Positions 48,045 to 55,858 of a DNA stretch of 64,000 nt are shown here, in pieces (positions within the stretch are counted from its first letter, which is position 1; every line of letters starts with the position of its first letter). The stretch is from positions 1 through 64,000 of the forward strand of contig JBFNJI010000012.1 in the NCBI GenBank assembly GCA_040793985.1, written 5' to 3'. Both the position numbers and the translations under genes were made by a program. Source of the DNA: Thiodiazotropha sp040793985. Lineage in GTDB: Bacteria > Pseudomonadota > Gammaproteobacteria > Chromatiales > Chromatiaceae. Below the pieces are notes generated by a model, which did no database searches, had not been told where the DNA came from, and saw nothing but the letters and a program-made list of their open reading frames with translations.

Positions 48045-48632
48045 TTAATTATCAAATTGGATGCCACAGCGGCCCAGTAATTCCGCTGTCTCAAAAAGGG
48101 GTAATCCCATCACCCCCGAGTAGCTGCCATGCAACATACTGACGAATCGAGCGCCAACCCCCTGGATGGCGTAGCTTCCCGCTTTATCGGCTGGCTCTCC
48201 GGTGGCCCAATAGGCGGCGATTTCCGCATCACTCAGCTGGCGAAAGCTGACCTCGCTGAGACTGAGTTCGATCGCCACACCCTGCCAGGCCAATGCCACT
48301 GCGGTGTAGACCTGGTGGGTCCGGCCAGACAGCAGCCGCAACATCCTGAGTCCGTCGGCCCTGTCCCTCGGCTTTCCCAGTAACCTGCCGTCGATGACAA
48401 CACTGGTGTCTGCGGCCAACACCGGGAGATATTCGCCACCCCGAGCTACCGCGACGCCGGCCTCGGCCTTCTCCCTCGCCAATCTTTGCACATAACCGGC
48501 CGCGTCTTCGTCGTGCCGCTGCGCCTCGTCCACATCTATATCAAGCAGGGCATGAGTGACACCGATCTGTTGCAGCAGCTCCCTCCTGCGCGGCGAGCGG
48601 GAAGCGAGATAGATTACCGGGGTCTGCTTCAC
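48045..48632 (-). CDS. Nucleoside triphosphate pyrophosphatase, Maf family (YhdE-like)
   Basis: A 195-residue house-cleaning enzyme, probably acting on dTTP and UTP. The SxRR motif (YLASRSPRR), the catalytic AADTSVV and the LGKP and GSYAIQG blocks match the Maf/YhdE subgroup. A GTG start at 48632 with AGGAAGG upstream is preferred; an ATG at 48704 would overlap rlmH by 43 bp and add a non-conserved extension. It precedes rng, a common order. Confidence 0.9.
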   Translation of the reverse strand: MKQTPVIYLASRSPRRRELLQQIGVTHALLDIDVDEAQRHDEDAAGYVQRLAREKAEAGVAVARGGEYLPVLAADTSVVIDGRLLGKPRDRADGLRMLRLLSGRTHQVYTAVALAWQGVAIELSLSEVSFRQLSDAEIAAYWATGEPADKAGSYAIQGVGARFVSMLHGSYSGVMGLPLFETAELLGRCGIQFDN

Positions 48633-48661
48633 GGTGATAACCTTCCTCTCGCCGCCGGCTG

Positions 48662-49135
48662 TCAACCCGCCCGATGATAGGGGTGATTGCGCAACAGACT
48701 CCATGCCCGATAGAGCTGTTCCGCCACCACCACCCTCACCAGCGGATGGGGCAGCGTCAAGGGCGAAAGCGACCAGCGTCCATCCGCCCGTTGCAGACAG
48801 TCGGGTGCCAACCCCTCAGGGCCACCCACCAGCAGCGCCAGATCCCGGCCGTCCGCCATCCACTGCTCCAGCTTGCCCGAGAGACGCTCAGTACTCCAGG
48901 CGCTACCCGCCACATCCAGCAACAAAACCTGACACCCCTTGGGGATCGCCTTCAGCATACGCTCACCCTCCTCGCGAACCGCGCGGGCGATATCGGCATT
49001 CTTCCCGCGATGCCCGGGGGTGACTTCGATCAGATGCAAGCCACATTCAGCCGGCATGCGACGCGCATACTCCCGATATCCCTCGTCAATCCAGCTTGGC
49101 ATGCGGTTTCCTACAGATATCAAATAGATATTCAT
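48662..49135 (-). CDS. rlmH: 23S rRNA pseudouridine-1915 N3-methyltransferase
   Basis: A 157-residue SPOUT methyltransferase acting on 70S ribosomes. The C-terminal knot motifs LLVGGPEGL and SLSPLTLPHPLVRVVVAEQLYRA-type region are intact. The start at 49135 matches the family (MNIYLISVG); the longer in-frame reading from 49207 is rejected. Its usual partner rsfS is absent; the divergent neighbour is rhlB. Confidence 0.95.
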   Translation of the reverse strand: MNIYLISVGNRMPSWIDEGYREYARRMPAECGLHLIEVTPGHRGKNADIARAVREEGERMLKAIPKGCQVLLLDVAGSAWSTERLSGKLEQWMADGRDLALLVGGPEGLAPDCLQRADGRWSLSPLTLPHPLVRVVVAEQLYRAWSLLRNHPYHRAG

Positions 49136-49556
49136 CGGTGGATTGTACGGGATTCTAGGCCATGTTGGCTCATGAAAATGGTAAACAGTCGCTTTTTTAG
49201 CCCGCAAATGAACTCGTCACTCATTTTCGACTGTCAGATTGAGCAGCGCCTAGCCAACATCCAACTCGGGGGCTTCAGTTTGATCAGGCGCCTGCAATGA
49301 ACCTTGAAGCCGAGACAACGCCAAAACATCCCGCAACACAAACCACGTTAACTGATTGATATTATTAATAAATGAATACCTGGCCCTTGATTAGCGCAGG
49401 CTCCCCGCAGCTTCGGCGGGTCAAATCCGTCGATCCACACTATTCGCGTTCAACCACGCTCATTTGCGCTCTGACTCCCTCATCGACCCATTCTCCAGGG
49501 GCAGTGGAACAGGGAGCCATCGTGTGTGCGCCCAATTTACTGTATGCTTGCGCGCC
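49136..49556. other. Divergent intergenic region between rlmH and rhlB
   Basis: A 421-nt gap with no convincing gene. It should hold both promoters. A small GC-rich inverted repeat, CCCGCAGCTTCGGCGGG, lies near 49403-49420, without a following U-tract. No known RNA family is recognised. Confidence 0.45.
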
Positions 49557-50918
49557 ATGACTGATAAACACCTAACAGACACCCGTTTCGACAGCTTCGA
49601 TCTTCCCGATGCCATCCTGCATGGCATTCATGGGGCAGGCTTCGAATTCTGCACCCCCATCCAGGCTGAGACCCTGCCCATCGCGCTTGACGGCAGGGAT
49701 GTGGCGGGACAGGCTCAGACCGGCACCGGCAAGACCGCGGCCTTTCTCATCGCCACTCTGCGCCATCTGTTGCGCCATCCCGCGGAGGAGACGCGCAAGG
49801 TCAACCAGCCAAGGGCCCTGATCCTCGCCCCTACCCGGGAACTGGCGGTACAGATCTACAACGACGCCCAGGCGCTGACAAAACACACAGACTTCACGTC
49901 TGCGGCGGTATTCGGCGGTACCGGCTATGATAAGCAGCGTAAGCAACTTGAGGCGGGTGTCGATATCCTCATCGGCACACCCGGCCGTTTGATCGACTAT
50001 TACAAACAGCATGTCTACGACTTGCGGGCGATCCAGGTGCTGGTACTGGATGAGGCGGACCGCATGTTCGATCTCGGCTTCATTAAGGATATCCGCTACA
50101 TGATGCGCCGCTGCCCGCCGCCACAGAAGAGGCTGGGCATGCTCTTCTCCGCCACCCTCTCTTACCGCGTCAAGGAACTCGCCTACGAGCATATGAACAA
50201 CCCGCAGAGCGTGGAGGTGGCGCCGGAACAGGTAACCGCGGAAAAGATCACCGAAACCTGCTACATGACCGCCAATGAGGAGAAGATTCCCCTCCTGGTC
50301 GGACTGATTCAGGGAATGAGCGATGCCCGCACCATCGTCTTCGTCAACACCAAACGGGTTGCGGACAAGGTCTGGGGATTTCTCCAGGGCAACGGTACCG
50401 ACACCGCCGTGCTCTCAGGCGACGTACCGCAGAAGAAACGCCTGAGCCTGCTGAAGCGTTTCCAGGAGGGCGAACTCTCGGTGCTGGTGGCTACCGATGT
50501 GGCAGCCCGCGGGTTGCACATTCCCGATGTCACCCATGTGATCAACTATGACCTGCCAGAGGACGCGGAGGACTATGTCCACCGTATCGGTCGCACGGCC
50601 CGCGCCGGTGCCAGCGGTGATGCCATCAGCTTCGCCTGCGAGACCTACGCCTTCTCGCTGCCCGATATCGAAACCTTTGTCGGCCATGCCATCGCCACCC
50701 AGACCGTCGATCCGGCACTGCTGGCAGAGATAGATCCCAAGAGCCGGGTCTATCCCGAAAAGGGCTCACGTCAGCCACATCGCGGCAAAGATGGACGCAA
50801 AGGACACGGCAAAGGGCATCACCACAAGAGCCACAAACCCAAGGATGGTGAAAAACCGAAAAAAAGACGCCGGCGCCGACGCGGCCCCAAACCTCCGCAG
50901 AGTGGCAATACGGAGTAG
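49557..50918 (+). CDS. rhlB: ATP-dependent RNA helicase RhlB
   Basis: A 453-residue DEAD-box helicase that unwinds mRNA for the degradosome. Motifs run in order: CTPIQ (32-36), AQTGTGKT (53-60), PTRELAVQ, LDEADRMFDLGFIKDIR, SATLSYRV, ATDVAARGLHIP and YVHRIGRTARAG. The last 60 residues are a basic, Lys/Arg/His-rich tail for RNA binding. The ATG at 49557 aligns with RhlB of E. coli. It ends 5 nt before the next gene. Confidence 0.96.
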   Translation: MTDKHLTDTRFDSFDLPDAILHGIHGAGFEFCTPIQAETLPIALDGRDVAGQAQTGTGKTAAFLIATLRHLLRHPAEETRKVNQPRALILAPTRELAVQIYNDAQALTKHTDFTSAAVFGGTGYDKQRKQLEAGVDILIGTPGRLIDYYKQHVYDLRAIQVLVLDEADRMFDLGFIKDIRYMMRRCPPPQKRLGMLFSATLSYRVKELAYEHMNNPQSVEVAPEQVTAEKITETCYMTANEEKIPLLVGLIQGMSDARTIVFVNTKRVADKVWGFLQGNGTDTAVLSGDVPQKKRLSLLKRFQEGELSVLVATDVAARGLHIPDVTHVINYDLPEDAEDYVHRIGRTARAGASGDAISFACETYAFSLPDIETFVGHAIATQTVDPALLAEIDPKSRVYPEKGSRQPHRGKDGRKGHGKGHHHKSHKPKDGEKPKKRRRRRRGPKPPQSGNTE

Positions 50919-50923
50919 CCGCC

Positions 50924-51286
50924 GTGGATGGCAAGTGCAGTCGCTGCCTGAATTCGAAATGTTGTACCTACACCACGGAGGCGATCGGTGTCGCCCCCAG
51001 ATCTAAGGCTGACTTCGATCACCTGCTGTGGCAGGTCTCTCACCAGGGTGTCGAGATCTACAAGGACGAGGACGGTTGGTTTCTGCTGTTTCAAGGCAGT
51101 TGCGAACACCTGGGCCCCGGGGGGTCCTGTGGGATCTACGCTCAGCGCCCGCAGATCTGCCGCGACTACGACAACGACTGGTGCGAATTCGATGCCCCCG
51201 CGGAAAATGGCTTCAAACTCTATTTCCGCAACCATGCCGAACTGCTGACCTATTGCAAAAAGCGCTTCAAGACCTGGGGACGCTGA
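50924..51286 (+). CDS. YkgJ-family cysteine cluster protein
   Basis: A 120-residue protein of the CxxCxxCC family, thought to bind a metal, probably zinc or an Fe-S centre. Cysteines occur as CSRCLNSKCC near the N-terminus, then in GSCEHLGPGGSCGIY, QICRDY and DWCEF. The start is GTG with CGGAG eight nt upstream. It follows rhlB by only 5 nt, so the two are probably co-translated. Function unknown. Confidence 0.85.
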   Translation: MDGKCSRCLNSKCCTYTTEAIGVAPRSKADFDHLLWQVSHQGVEIYKDEDGWFLLFQGSCEHLGPGGSCGIYAQRPQICRDYDNDWCEFDAPAENGFKLYFRNHAELLTYCKKRFKTWGR

Positions 51287-51371
51287 TGCTTGCGATTCCC
51301 TTGATACCCTCCCGGGAGCGCCCGGGGAACTAAGGTTTCCGAATCGCGACTAACCACATGGCTATTTACTA

Positions 51372-51399
51372 CTGATTTTTCATCAGGGATTTGTATAAT
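51372..51399 (+). promoter_or_regulatory. Candidate promoter of the ion channel gene
   Basis: TATAAT (51394-51399) is followed by GCGCGCC, a GC-rich discriminator like that of the rRNA promoters here. No good -35 is present; instead CTGAT-TTTTC-ATCAG, a small inverted repeat (51372-51386), occupies that region. A regulator-dependent promoter is possible. Confidence 0.5.
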
Positions 51400-51437
51400 G
51401 CGCGCCTCGTCGTCACAGCCCCTTATCTGAACTGACA

Positions 51438-52268
51438 ATGACAATCAACACAGCGACACTACGGGACCGTTTCGAACAGCTGCGCTCCAACAAGCTGTTC
51501 GAAACCTTTGTCATCCTGGTCATCATCATCTCAGCACTGATGATCGGCGCCAAGACCTACCCCATCCCGGCGACCACCGCACAACTGTTGCGCGTCCTGG
51601 ATGTGGGCATCACTCTCTTCTTTCTCACCGAGATCATCATCCGCATGCTCGCGGAAAAGAGCCTGAAATCCTTTTTCAGCAAGGGCTGGAACATCTTCGA
51701 TTTTCTCATCGTCACCGCCAGCCTGATCCCGGTGGACGACAGCGAGGCCGCACTCCTCGGGCGCCTGCTACGGATATTCCGGGTGCTGCGCCTGGTCTCC
51801 ATCATCCCTGAGCTGCGTATCCTGATGAACGCCTTTGTCACCGCCATCCCGCGCATGGGTTACGTCTCCCTGTTGATGTTCATCATCTTCTACATATACG
51901 CCGCCATGGGCAGCATGTTCTTCAGCGAGATCAACCGCGAGCTCTGGGGCAATATCACCATCGCCATGCTCACCCTGTTCCGCGTCGCCACTTTCGAGGA
52001 CTGGACCGATGTGATGTATGAGACCATGGATGTCTACCCCTTGAGCTGGTCCTTCTATATCTCCTTCATCTTCATCGTGGCATTTGTCTTTCTCAACATG
52101 ATGATCGGCATCGTCCTCGAGACGCTGCAAAGAGAGCACGAGCAATTCTCCCGCGACAGCGGTGAGGGGGAGGCGGGTGAGGTGCATCGCATCGAGGCCC
52201 GCACCCTAGAGATGGAACAGCGACTGATCCGTATGGAAGAGATGCTGAAGCAGCTCGCTGTAAAGTAG
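51438..52268 (+). CDS. Voltage-gated cation channel (BacNav/BacCav family)
   Basis: A 276-residue six-helix channel subunit, expected to form a homotetramer. S1-S4 form the voltage sensor, with four S4 arginines at every third position (R109, R112, R115, R118). The pore follows, with selectivity filter T185-F-E-D-W-T-D191, then S6 (about 203-228) and a C-terminal coiled coil (about 248-276). The filter has acidic residues at positions 187, 188 and 191, unlike the TLESW-type of NaChBac and close to the TLDDWSD that makes engineered CavAb calcium-selective. It lacks a clear ribosome site. Confidence 0.9.
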   Translation: MTINTATLRDRFEQLRSNKLFETFVILVIIISALMIGAKTYPIPATTAQLLRVLDVGITLFFLTEIIIRMLAEKSLKSFFSKGWNIFDFLIVTASLIPVDDSEAALLGRLLRIFRVLRLVSIIPELRILMNAFVTAIPRMGYVSLLMFIIFYIYAAMGSMFFSEINRELWGNITIAMLTLFRVATFEDWTDVMYETMDVYPLSWSFYISFIFIVAFVFLNMMIGIVLETLQREHEQFSRDSGEGEAGEVHRIEARTLEMEQRLIRMEEMLKQLAVK

Positions 52269-52320
52269 AGCCAGGCGCCAAAAGTCGCCGTGAATCAAGG
52301 CCCGGTTGAGCTGACGGCAG

Positions 52321-52992
52321 TCAGGTGATTGTACAGCGCAAACCTTCCGTGACCTCTGAAAAGTCATGAATGGCGGGATATTCCGCAATCTCCCTCGGCG
52401 GTTCCTTGGAGTCTGGTTTAAGCATCGCCAGCAACCAGCGTATGCCATAACCCTTGGCCGATGCGAGCACGGGAGCGCTATCGTCAACGAACAGGGTCCT
52501 ATCCCTGTCAAAGGGATGCAGATTCTGCAAACGGTGCCAAAACTCGGGATGCTCCTTGGGCAGACCAAGCTGATGAGAGGAGATGACCTGGTTGAAGAAT
52601 CCGGCCAGGCGGGTCTTCTCCATCTTCAGTGCCAGGGTCTTCTGGTGGGCATTTGTGACCAGAATCCGTTCCTTGCCGGCACACATCAGTTGATCAAGAA
52701 AGTCGATGACATGGGGGTGAACAGCGATAAGATGATCAACCTCCTCCTTGAGCAGGGCGATATCGAGCTCCAGCTCACGGCTCCAGTGATCGATGCAATA
52801 CCACTCCAGTGTACCTTCGACACTTTTATAGCGTTCCAACAGCTCTTCCTTGGCCTGCACCAAGGGCAGGCCATTTGCCTCGGCGTAGCGCGCGGGTACA
52901 TGTTCCAACCAGAAGTGGTTATCGAAACGGAGGTCCAGCAGGGTACCGTCCATATCCAGCATGACAATATCAATTTGGTTCCAGTCGATCAT
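52321..52992 (-). CDS. yrfG: GMP/IMP nucleotidase, HAD family (YrfG-like)
   Basis: A 223-residue HAD phosphatase. Motif I is LDMDGTLLDL, motif II LVTNAHQKT and motif IV FVDDSAPVL. Similarity to E. coli YrfG runs through the protein (LDLRFDNHFW, WYCIDHWS). It is divergent from the following unknown gene; yrfG close to nudE and cysQ is a conserved arrangement. Confidence 0.93.
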   Translation of the reverse strand: MIDWNQIDIVMLDMDGTLLDLRFDNHFWLEHVPARYAEANGLPLVQAKEELLERYKSVEGTLEWYCIDHWSRELELDIALLKEEVDHLIAVHPHVIDFLDQLMCAGKERILVTNAHQKTLALKMEKTRLAGFFNQVISSHQLGLPKEHPEFWHRLQNLHPFDRDRTLFVDDSAPVLASAKGYGIRWLLAMLKPDSKEPPREIAEYPAIHDFSEVTEGLRCTIT

Positions 52993-53009
52993 GATATAGA
53001 GTTGTAGCT

Positions 53010-53663
53010 ATGCCTTTTATTCTGTTGCTGCTTATTTCACTGTATTCGTCCACCGCGCCCGCCGGGGATGAGTCGGGCGAGCTTGACGACGATTTTTGGG
53101 AGGCGGATACCGAGAGCGTCAACGAAGGCGATCTGGAATTTCTCGACACATCACCGGCGAAGCCTGTTCACCACCATATTAACCGGATTCAGATCAATGT
53201 GGATAGTCTCCGTAACGGATGGGTCGGTTTGAATCAGTGTCACCACCATCTCGATCCGGTTCCACACCTCGAAATCGTCTATCATCCTCAACGTATTCGC
53301 CAGATCAGGCTGCTCATGATGGAGAATATCGGCACTGGCCGGGTAGATGATTCAACTATCGTGCTTAGGGATGTTCGCAAAGGCGCGTCGATCTGCCTGC
53401 AGGCCGAAAGCCAGTCCCTGCACCCCTTGGGGGAGGATCGCTACCAGCTGCGCAATGGCCCCTATATGCGTAAATTCCTCGACGGCTACTATCCCATGCG
53501 TCTCACCCTGGAAGTAGAATACCCGGCGAAGCTGATGGAACTCACCGCCCTGCGGCCACTCCCTCTCGCTAACGAATCTATCCCCAAGAGCGGGGGGAAG
53601 TTCTATTGGGATGGTTGGTTTCAAGGCAAGCTATTTACCGAGATCGATTTCAACAGACTGTAG
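53010..53663 (+). CDS. Exported protein of unknown function
   Basis: A 217-residue protein I do not recognise. A short signal peptide (about 1-18) precedes an acidic segment (about 20-48) and a mixed alpha/beta domain with the conspicuous runs HHHIN and NQCHHHLDP, both histidine-rich. Its only cysteines are C78 and one near residue 130. It lies between yrfG (divergent) and nudE (17 nt downstream), so it is probably expressed with nudE-cysQ. Confidence 0.7.
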   Translation: MPFILLLLISLYSSTAPAGDESGELDDDFWEADTESVNEGDLEFLDTSPAKPVHHHINRIQINVDSLRNGWVGLNQCHHHLDPVPHLEIVYHPQRIRQIRLLMMENIGTGRVDDSTIVLRDVRKGASICLQAESQSLHPLGEDRYQLRNGPYMRKFLDGYYPMRLTLEVEYPAKLMELTALRPLPLANESIPKSGGKFYWDGWFQGKLFTEIDFNRL

Positions 53664-53680
53664 ACACGCCGCTGATAAAC

Positions 53681-54220
53681 ATGAGCAAATCCCCGACAAT
53701 CCTCTCCCGGCAATTGATAGCGAAAACCCGCCTGTTCCGAGTGGAACAGCTGGATCTGGAATTCAGCAACGGCCAGCAGCGCCGTTATGAACGACTGCTC
53801 GGCGGGGAGCGGGGCTCGGTTTTGGTGGTACCGGTGATAGACGATGATACGGTCATGCTGATCCGTGAATACTCGGCCGGCAGCCAAGACTACCAGCTCG
53901 GTCTGCCAAAGGGACGCATGGAACCGGGTGAAGACCCCCTGGAGGCGGCGAACCGGGAGATTTGCGAGGAGATCGGGTATGCTGCCAAAGAGCTGCGCCT
54001 GATCAAAACCTTCACCATTGCACCCGCTTACATCCGCCATCAAACCCATGTCATCCTCGCGCGGAATCTCTACCCCGACAGACAACCCGGTGATGAACCG
54101 GAGCCGATAGAAGTCGTGCCCTGGCGACTCTCCGACTGGGATGAATTGATCAATCAACCGGACCTGACCGAGGCTCGCTCGATCGCGGCCCTCTATTTGA
54201 CCAGGGAGCTGTTAGGATGA
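53681..54220 (+). CDS. nudE: ADP compounds hydrolase, Nudix family
   Basis: A 179-residue Nudix enzyme cleaving ADP-ribose, NADH and diadenosine polyphosphates. The Nudix box spans 78-100 (GRMEPGE...REICEEIGY), with the REIxEE core intact. The ATG at 53681 gives family length; the in-frame reading from 53606 overlaps the upstream gene. It overlaps cysQ by 4 bp (ATGA). Confidence 0.94.
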   Translation: MSKSPTILSRQLIAKTRLFRVEQLDLEFSNGQQRRYERLLGGERGSVLVVPVIDDDTVMLIREYSAGSQDYQLGLPKGRMEPGEDPLEAANREICEEIGYAAKELRLIKTFTIAPAYIRHQTHVILARNLYPDRQPGDEPEPIEVVPWRLSDWDELINQPDLTEARSIAALYLTRELLG

Positions 54221-55008
54221 GTCAACAAGTCATTCTCGATGAGTTGTTGCAACTGGCGCGGCAGGCCGGTGACGCCATTCTCGATGTTTACAACACCGAG
54301 TTCGAAGTCGAGAGAAAAGCGGATAACTCTCCTCTCACCGCGGCAGACAGGGCCGCACATAACATCATCGTCTCCGCCCTGGCGGAACTGACACCGGATA
54401 TCCCGGTGCTCTCCGAGGAGTCCTCCGCGATCCCCTACGAGACTCGACGGCATTGGCAGCGCTACTGGCTGATCGATCCCCTTGACGGCACCCGGGAGTT
54501 TATCAAGCGCAATGGTGAATTTACCGTCAATATCGCCCTGATCGAAGCGCACACACCAACCCTGGGCGTGGTTCACGCACCGGTATTGAAGACCACCTAC
54601 TACGGGGTTGCGGATAGCGGCGCCTGGAAACAGGAAGCCGATGGAACGGCACAGTCGATCCATGTCGCTGAACGACGGCACCAGCCGACCCGGGTCGCGG
54701 GCAGCCGTTCCCACGCCGGTGAATCGCTGTTGCAATTTCTTCAAAACCTTGGTGATCACGAGCTGTTAAGCATGGGAAGCTCGTTGAAACTCTGCATGGT
54801 CGCCGAGGGCAAGGCAGACATCTATCCGCGTCTCGGCCCAACCTCGGAATGGGACACCGCCGCCGCGCAGGCCGTTGTCGAGGCGGCGGGCGGACGGGTC
54901 ACCACCCTCGACATGCGGCCGCTCGAATACAATACCGGGGAATCCCTGCTCAACCCCTACTTTCTGGTGTATGGCGATCGCGCGATCGATTGGTCTGGCT
55001 TGTTATAA
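54217..55008 (+). CDS. cysQ: 3'(2'),5'-bisphosphate nucleotidase
   Basis: A 263-residue inositol-monophosphatase-fold enzyme that removes the 3' phosphate of PAP formed in sulfate assimilation. Metal-binding motifs VLSEESS and IDPLDGTREFIK, and the C-terminal EWDTAAAQAVVEAAGG, are intact. It is translationally coupled to nudE. Confidence 0.96.
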   Translation: MSQQVILDELLQLARQAGDAILDVYNTEFEVERKADNSPLTAADRAAHNIIVSALAELTPDIPVLSEESSAIPYETRRHWQRYWLIDPLDGTREFIKRNGEFTVNIALIEAHTPTLGVVHAPVLKTTYYGVADSGAWKQEADGTAQSIHVAERRHQPTRVAGSRSHAGESLLQFLQNLGDHELLSMGSSLKLCMVAEGKADIYPRLGPTSEWDTAAAQAVVEAAGGRVTTLDMRPLEYNTGESLLNPYFLVYGDRAIDWSGLL

Positions 55009-55034
55009 CCTGTTGACTAGCCATCGGAATCCAC

Positions 55035-55048
55035 GGCCAGCGCTGGCC
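55035..55048. repeat. Perfect 14-bp GC-rich palindrome between convergent genes
   Basis: GGCCAGCGCTGGCC lies just after cysQ and touches the stop codon of the convergent unknown gene. It might act as a weak bidirectional terminator stem, but it has no loop or U-tract. Confidence 0.4.
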
Positions 55049-55602
55049 TACTGATCGATCTCCTTGACCGGAAATTTCTTCGCAAAGCCCCTCAGTTCCT
55101 TCAGTGATGCATTGCTGGAGGAGAGCGTGATCATACCGGGGGTCATCTTAAGACCGATAAGGATCTCATTGCGTGTCCCCTGCTCCATGACCATTCCGCT
55201 GTATCGACCAAGACGTATCTTCTTGCCGCCCCCGGCCACCCCCATCTGACTGAACATCGCAGCCATGCCGCCACCGCCGCTGTTGTAGCTGACCTCGATG
55301 GTCTTGCCATCCTTGCTGTATTTGGTCTCTATGATGGAGAAACCCATGGTTTTTTGCTGTTTTACATCACCGCGCTTCCAGCCGGCGATCTCCTTTTTAA
55401 ACTTGTCACTCTTCCTCGCCTGCTGGATCTGCTCCAGCGATTCGAGGCACCACTTTGCCTCTTCCACGGCACCGGCAATATCGTCCTCCTCGTAGAGTTC
55501 TGCCGCCTGTTTACAATATGTTGCGGGGTCTCCCTCCTCATCCGCATGGAGCGGGAGTACGATAAGGCACGATAATGACAGGTAAAGTAAGTGTTTTTTC
55601 AT
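55048..55602 (-). CDS. Periplasmic protein of unknown function
   Basis: A 184-residue exported protein with a signal peptide cleaved after LPLHA (20). An N-terminal helical part has two cysteines (about 29 and 52) that may form a disulfide, and is followed by a beta-rich domain with a glycine patch (GGGGMAAMF, GVAGGGKK). I do not recognise the family. It is convergent with cysQ and lies 256 nt from the thioredoxin-fold gene on its other side. Confidence 0.7.
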   Translation of the reverse strand: MKKHLLYLSLSCLIVLPLHADEEGDPATYCKQAAELYEEDDIAGAVEEAKWCLESLEQIQQARKSDKFKKEIAGWKRGDVKQQKTMGFSIIETKYSKDGKTIEVSYNSGGGGMAAMFSQMGVAGGGKKIRLGRYSGMVMEQGTRNEILIGLKMTPGMITLSSSNASLKELRGFAKKFPVKEIDQ

Positions 55603-55858
55603 TTCACTCTCCCCCTATGAAATGGCTGCGGCGGATGTTGCGGGCATCTGTATCCGCAAAAGTGTCCGATATCCAATACGAACTATTTTTACTATGATGA
55701 ACTTTATATTCGTCCTGGTTTATTGTAGCGTCTTGTCAACCAATAAAAAAACAACAGCCGACAACTTCTCTTACCGCTGCGCAATAGCCTCGGCAGAGCA
55801 TATAGGCTGGTGACACGAAAACAGAGCTCCGGGCACTAACTTTACATCCTGGTGAGTC

